Shown piece by piece: positions 39,912-41,876 of a stretch of 41,876 bases of DNA. Where the stretch lies: the NCBI GenBank assembly GCA_009602725.1, contig WELB01000072.1, positions 207,445 to 249,320 of the forward strand, given 5' to 3'. The notes below the pieces were generated by a model. The model saw nothing but the letters and a program-made list of their open reading frames with translations, had not been told where the DNA came from and did no database searches. Numbering within the stretch: position 1 is the first letter of the stretch; each line of letters starts with the position of its first letter. This DNA is from Spirogloea muscicola (taxonomy: Eukaryota > Streptophyta > Zygnematophyceae > Spirogloeales > Spirogloeaceae). Both the position numbers and the translations under genes were made by a program.

Positions 39912-40119
39912 CGCATCGCCCGCCGGCGTCGTTGTGAAGCCGAAGTTCAGGGTCTGGCTTCGCCGCCTCCGCCGCGGACTCGACGTCGAAGGTAGGGGCC
40001 CTTTCTTCTTTATGTGGGCGCCCACGTATGTTCAGACGAACTCGGAGTTCAAGGGCTCAGCAATGGCACGTAGTTGGGGGCGTGGCATGCAGGAACTCGG
40101 GCCTTAATTGGGGAGAGCG
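39912..40119. other. 5' flank of the methyltransferase gene
   Basis: GC-rich leader, then ordinary spacer. It may contain an upstream exon of the methyltransferase, since the reading frame stays open to about 40025. Confidence 0.4.
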
Positions 40120-40350
40120 GCTATGGACGAGATAGTTCGTAGCATGGGAGATGGAGAGGCCAAGAGATAGACTCTTCCAGTAGAAGAAGTGGCACTCCAA
40201 TCGGGGGCAAGGGCTGCGAAAAGCCAGCCCAAAAAGGATTGACAAAGGTTCAGGGGGGCCTACAAGCGATTAGCAGCTACGAAGGGGCCTGAAGATGCTA
40301 TGTCAGAAGAGGGGGAGGATGGATCATTCAGTGGTTACGAGTGAGGAGTA
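40120..40350 (-). mobile_element. Retroelement 3' end, same subfamily as 23631-24260
   Basis: The reverse complement follows 24050-24255 almost block by block: LLTR plus stop, GATCCATCCTCCCCCT, CAGGCCCCTT, GTAGCTGCT, the hairpin at 40211-40230, then AGTGCCACTTCTTCT. Only the last few codons remain. Confidence 0.7.
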
Positions 40351-40650
40351 GAGGGCGATGGCTGTGGTTTGACAGCCCAGAAAGAGAGTGAGCAAACTTT
40401 GAAGGGGCCAGAAAAGTGCTGAAGCACACAGCGACTCAAAGTCGCCACTGGGGTGCTCAATATCCCCTGTTGAGCAGCCGAAGGTCACAATAACTAGTCT
40501 CTGAGTAGCGGGTCCCCTGCCTGTAGCCAGAGGCTGCAGCCAAAGCGCGACACAGCACGCAGATGAAGCGCGTGTGCCATTGACTGCTGCAGCGAAGTAG
40601 ATTGGCAAGACACATGTATGGACCCAAGCCGCCTGCTGCGATGCGGGTCC
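40351..40650 (-). mobile_element. Retroelement 3' end, degraded coding part
   Basis: Minus strand has broken codons matching SLQRSMAHALHLRA (near 40560-40600) and the GGGTACT-type stop region around 40465-40490. The 3' UTR block AGTCGCTGTGTGCT is shared with 5941-6110. Multiple frame breaks. Confidence 0.55.
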
Positions 40651-40990
40651 GCTCAGTGGCCGCGGGTCAGCACGTGGAGGTTGCTGGTTGATGGCCAGAT
40701 ACTGGACTGCAGGTATCGAGCCCTTCTGCCACCAACTAGAGCTTGTCCAGCTTTCCAGTGCAGACAGCCTAAGTAGTAGAGCATGAGCCCGCTGCAGACA
40801 GGCTGACACACGGTGTTGCAAGAGCGACAGCATTGCTGCAGGCAAGCCCATGCTGACCGGAAGCACATCCTCGCAACATGCATACTCTAGTCTGGCGATA
40901 CTCTCCAGAAGAGCGTGGAATGAGGACCTATGCCCTTACAGGTGTCAACTGCAGCTGGAAGGAGGTGATCATTGCGGGGGTAGTCAGATT
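40651..40990 (-). mobile_element. Retroelement copy of the YVLTRGY subfamily, frame-broken
   Basis: Minus strand: a PAAVDTxxxxGP stretch near 40950, then MGLPAAMLSLLQHRVSACLQ, a frame change, then HWKAGQALVGGRRARYLQSS and LHVLTRGH with stop at 40653. It corresponds piece by piece to the copy at 24265-24680. Inserted beside the preceding copy. Confidence 0.6.
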
Positions 40991-41139
40991 GGTGCTGCAT
41001 AAAGTTCCCTGCACTGCCCAACGCGTGACCTTCAGGGCCCAGCCTGCAGTCTTGCGTACTGTGAATGAGGAAGCATCAAAGTTGCTACGTCTGGCTGGCT
41101 TTTTCCGCCCCTTGACTTAAGCAGCCACTTCATTGTCTC
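40991..41139. other. Spacer between retroelement copies
   Basis: No supported feature. Confidence 0.4.
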
Positions 41140-41400
41140 GTGAGCACCAAAGCATGTCGATGCTGGGCCTCTATAAGCTTTCGTGACAATGGCGACAGCC
41201 CATCGCCCCTTTTACAAGGGCTGCTTTTAATTTTCCCAAGGGACGATGCTCGTGCTTAAGATAAGGGGCGGCTGTAAAAGCCAGCCTTTATATCGTTTGG
41301 GCTGGCCTCCACAGCCATTGCCCCCTTCAGGGAAAGCCTTTCCTTTTCTGGCCCCAAGTTTCTTTCTTTGTGCTGGCTAAGCACTGCGATCGTCGCCCTC
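41140..41400 (+). mobile_element. Retroelement 3' UTRs with two hairpins
   Basis: A minus-sense hairpin at 41268-41286 and a plus-sense one at 41299-41316 (GGGCTGGCCTCCACAGCC) lie back to back. The CGTCGCCCTCTGCTGG block near 41392 is also found at 6057. Confidence 0.5.
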
Positions 41401-41469
41401 TGCTGGAAGAGCCTTCTTCCTTTCTTTCCTCTTGGAAAGAACTCTTCCTCACGACAACCATGAATAGGA

Positions 41470-41600
41470 TGTGTATTGAGTGATGGAGGGCATGAGTGGC
41501 CAAGGACAAAGGCAAGCACATTGACAGATATTCATCGCCTGCTGCTAAGCTGACCCGCTCAGTAACCCCGGGTCAGCACGTAATAACCGAGGCACGAGGT
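41470..41600 (-). mobile_element. Retroelement 3' end (VLTRGY, stop, GGCCA tail)
   Basis: Minus strand: GTGCTGACCCGGGGTTACTGA codes VLTRGY and stop near 41560-41580, followed by GCGGGTCAGCTTAGCAGCAG and GTGCTTGCCTTTGTCCTTGG, as in the copy at 24265. Confidence 0.65.
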
Positions 41601-41876
41601 GCGCACGAACGAGGGGAGCGGGAAAGAAATGCGGCTGCTGATATTAAATATCAGAGAATTGGAGCGGAGGAGGGAGGGGGAGGAAAGGAGGGCAGCGGCA
41701 CAATGTATCCCCAGGCGGGCGCCGGGGAGGGGGGGAGGAGCGGATAGGGGAAAAAGAAAGCGGCTGCTGATATGAAAGAATCGGCTGTGAAATGCCAGCC
41801 AGATGCATACAGGTGTTCATGACGGAGCCAAAGGCTAGGCAGACAGGGCGCCCTCAATACCCCCGTGTCAGCAGTA
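41601..41876. other. Purine-rich window end with repeat remnants
   Basis: Long AG-rich stretches with G runs (41665-41745), two GCTGCTGATAT motifs (about 41630 and 41765) and a degraded hairpin at 41782-41802. The window ends within this repeat zone. Confidence 0.45.

Noticed and set aside
40878-41120. Plus-strand 80-codon frame
   Set aside because: Its first part overlaps the minus-strand element copy at 40651-40990; no known motif in the rest.

Overview
The window looks like nuclear DNA of a green-lineage eukaryote. It holds two plant-type phytochromes built as PAS-GAF-PHY-PAS-PAS-histidine kinase, an ATL-type RING-H2 protein, and conserved housekeeping genes, all cut into many short GT-AG introns. 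Gene starts sit in GC-rich islands with CCG/GGC repeats, and TTTAGGG-like motifs occur in introns. Intact histidine-kinase residues in a plant-type phytochrome suggest an early-diverging streptophyte alga (Mesostigma/Chlorokybus grade) rather than a land plant. That placement is inference. I saw no rRNA, tRNA, CRISPR or bacterial operon.

Layout. 182-1734 (+): three-exon RING-H2/ATL-like E3 ligase. 1735-4549: no recognised gene, retroelement 3' ends and a GC island. 4550-5579 (-): prefoldin subunit 6 lacking its first exon, next to an exact Illumina adapter core, 52 T and an N (5712-5777), an assembly artefact. 6742-11847 (-): twelve-exon CPSF73-I, the pre-mRNA 3'-end endonuclease. 11848-13336: GC-rich spacer with a compositionally odd block. 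13337-21905 (+): phytochrome copy 1, 24 exons, 1170 aa, open throughout. 21906-28108: repeat-rich spacer with two unrecognised minus-strand coding-like segments, many retroelement 3' ends in both orientations and a ~130-bp inverted repeat. 28109-37765 (+): phytochrome copy 2, 24 matching exons, about 1377 aa if two one-base frame slips are discounted. 38683-39911 (-): four-exon class I methyltransferase of ATPSCKMT/FAM173 type. 39912-41876: more retroelement 3' ends.

The phytochromes are a head-to-tail tandem duplication: exon number, phases and most exon lengths match one to one. Both keep the bilin-binding Cys, the tongue PRxSF motif, the phospho-accepting His of the H box and the ATP-binding N, G1 and G2 boxes, so both could be light-regulated histidine kinases. 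They differ at both ends and in the H-box surroundings, which suggests diverged jobs. The other genes are independent housekeeping functions (chaperone, mRNA 3' processing, ubiquitin ligation, methylation).

The spacers are dominated by a family of 5'-truncated retroelement-like copies. They share a conserved protein end (pattern SDLxxLTRGY then stop), an upstream nuclease-like module and a 3' UTR hairpin built on GGGCTGGC. No reverse transcriptase is visible in the window, so the class is inferred.
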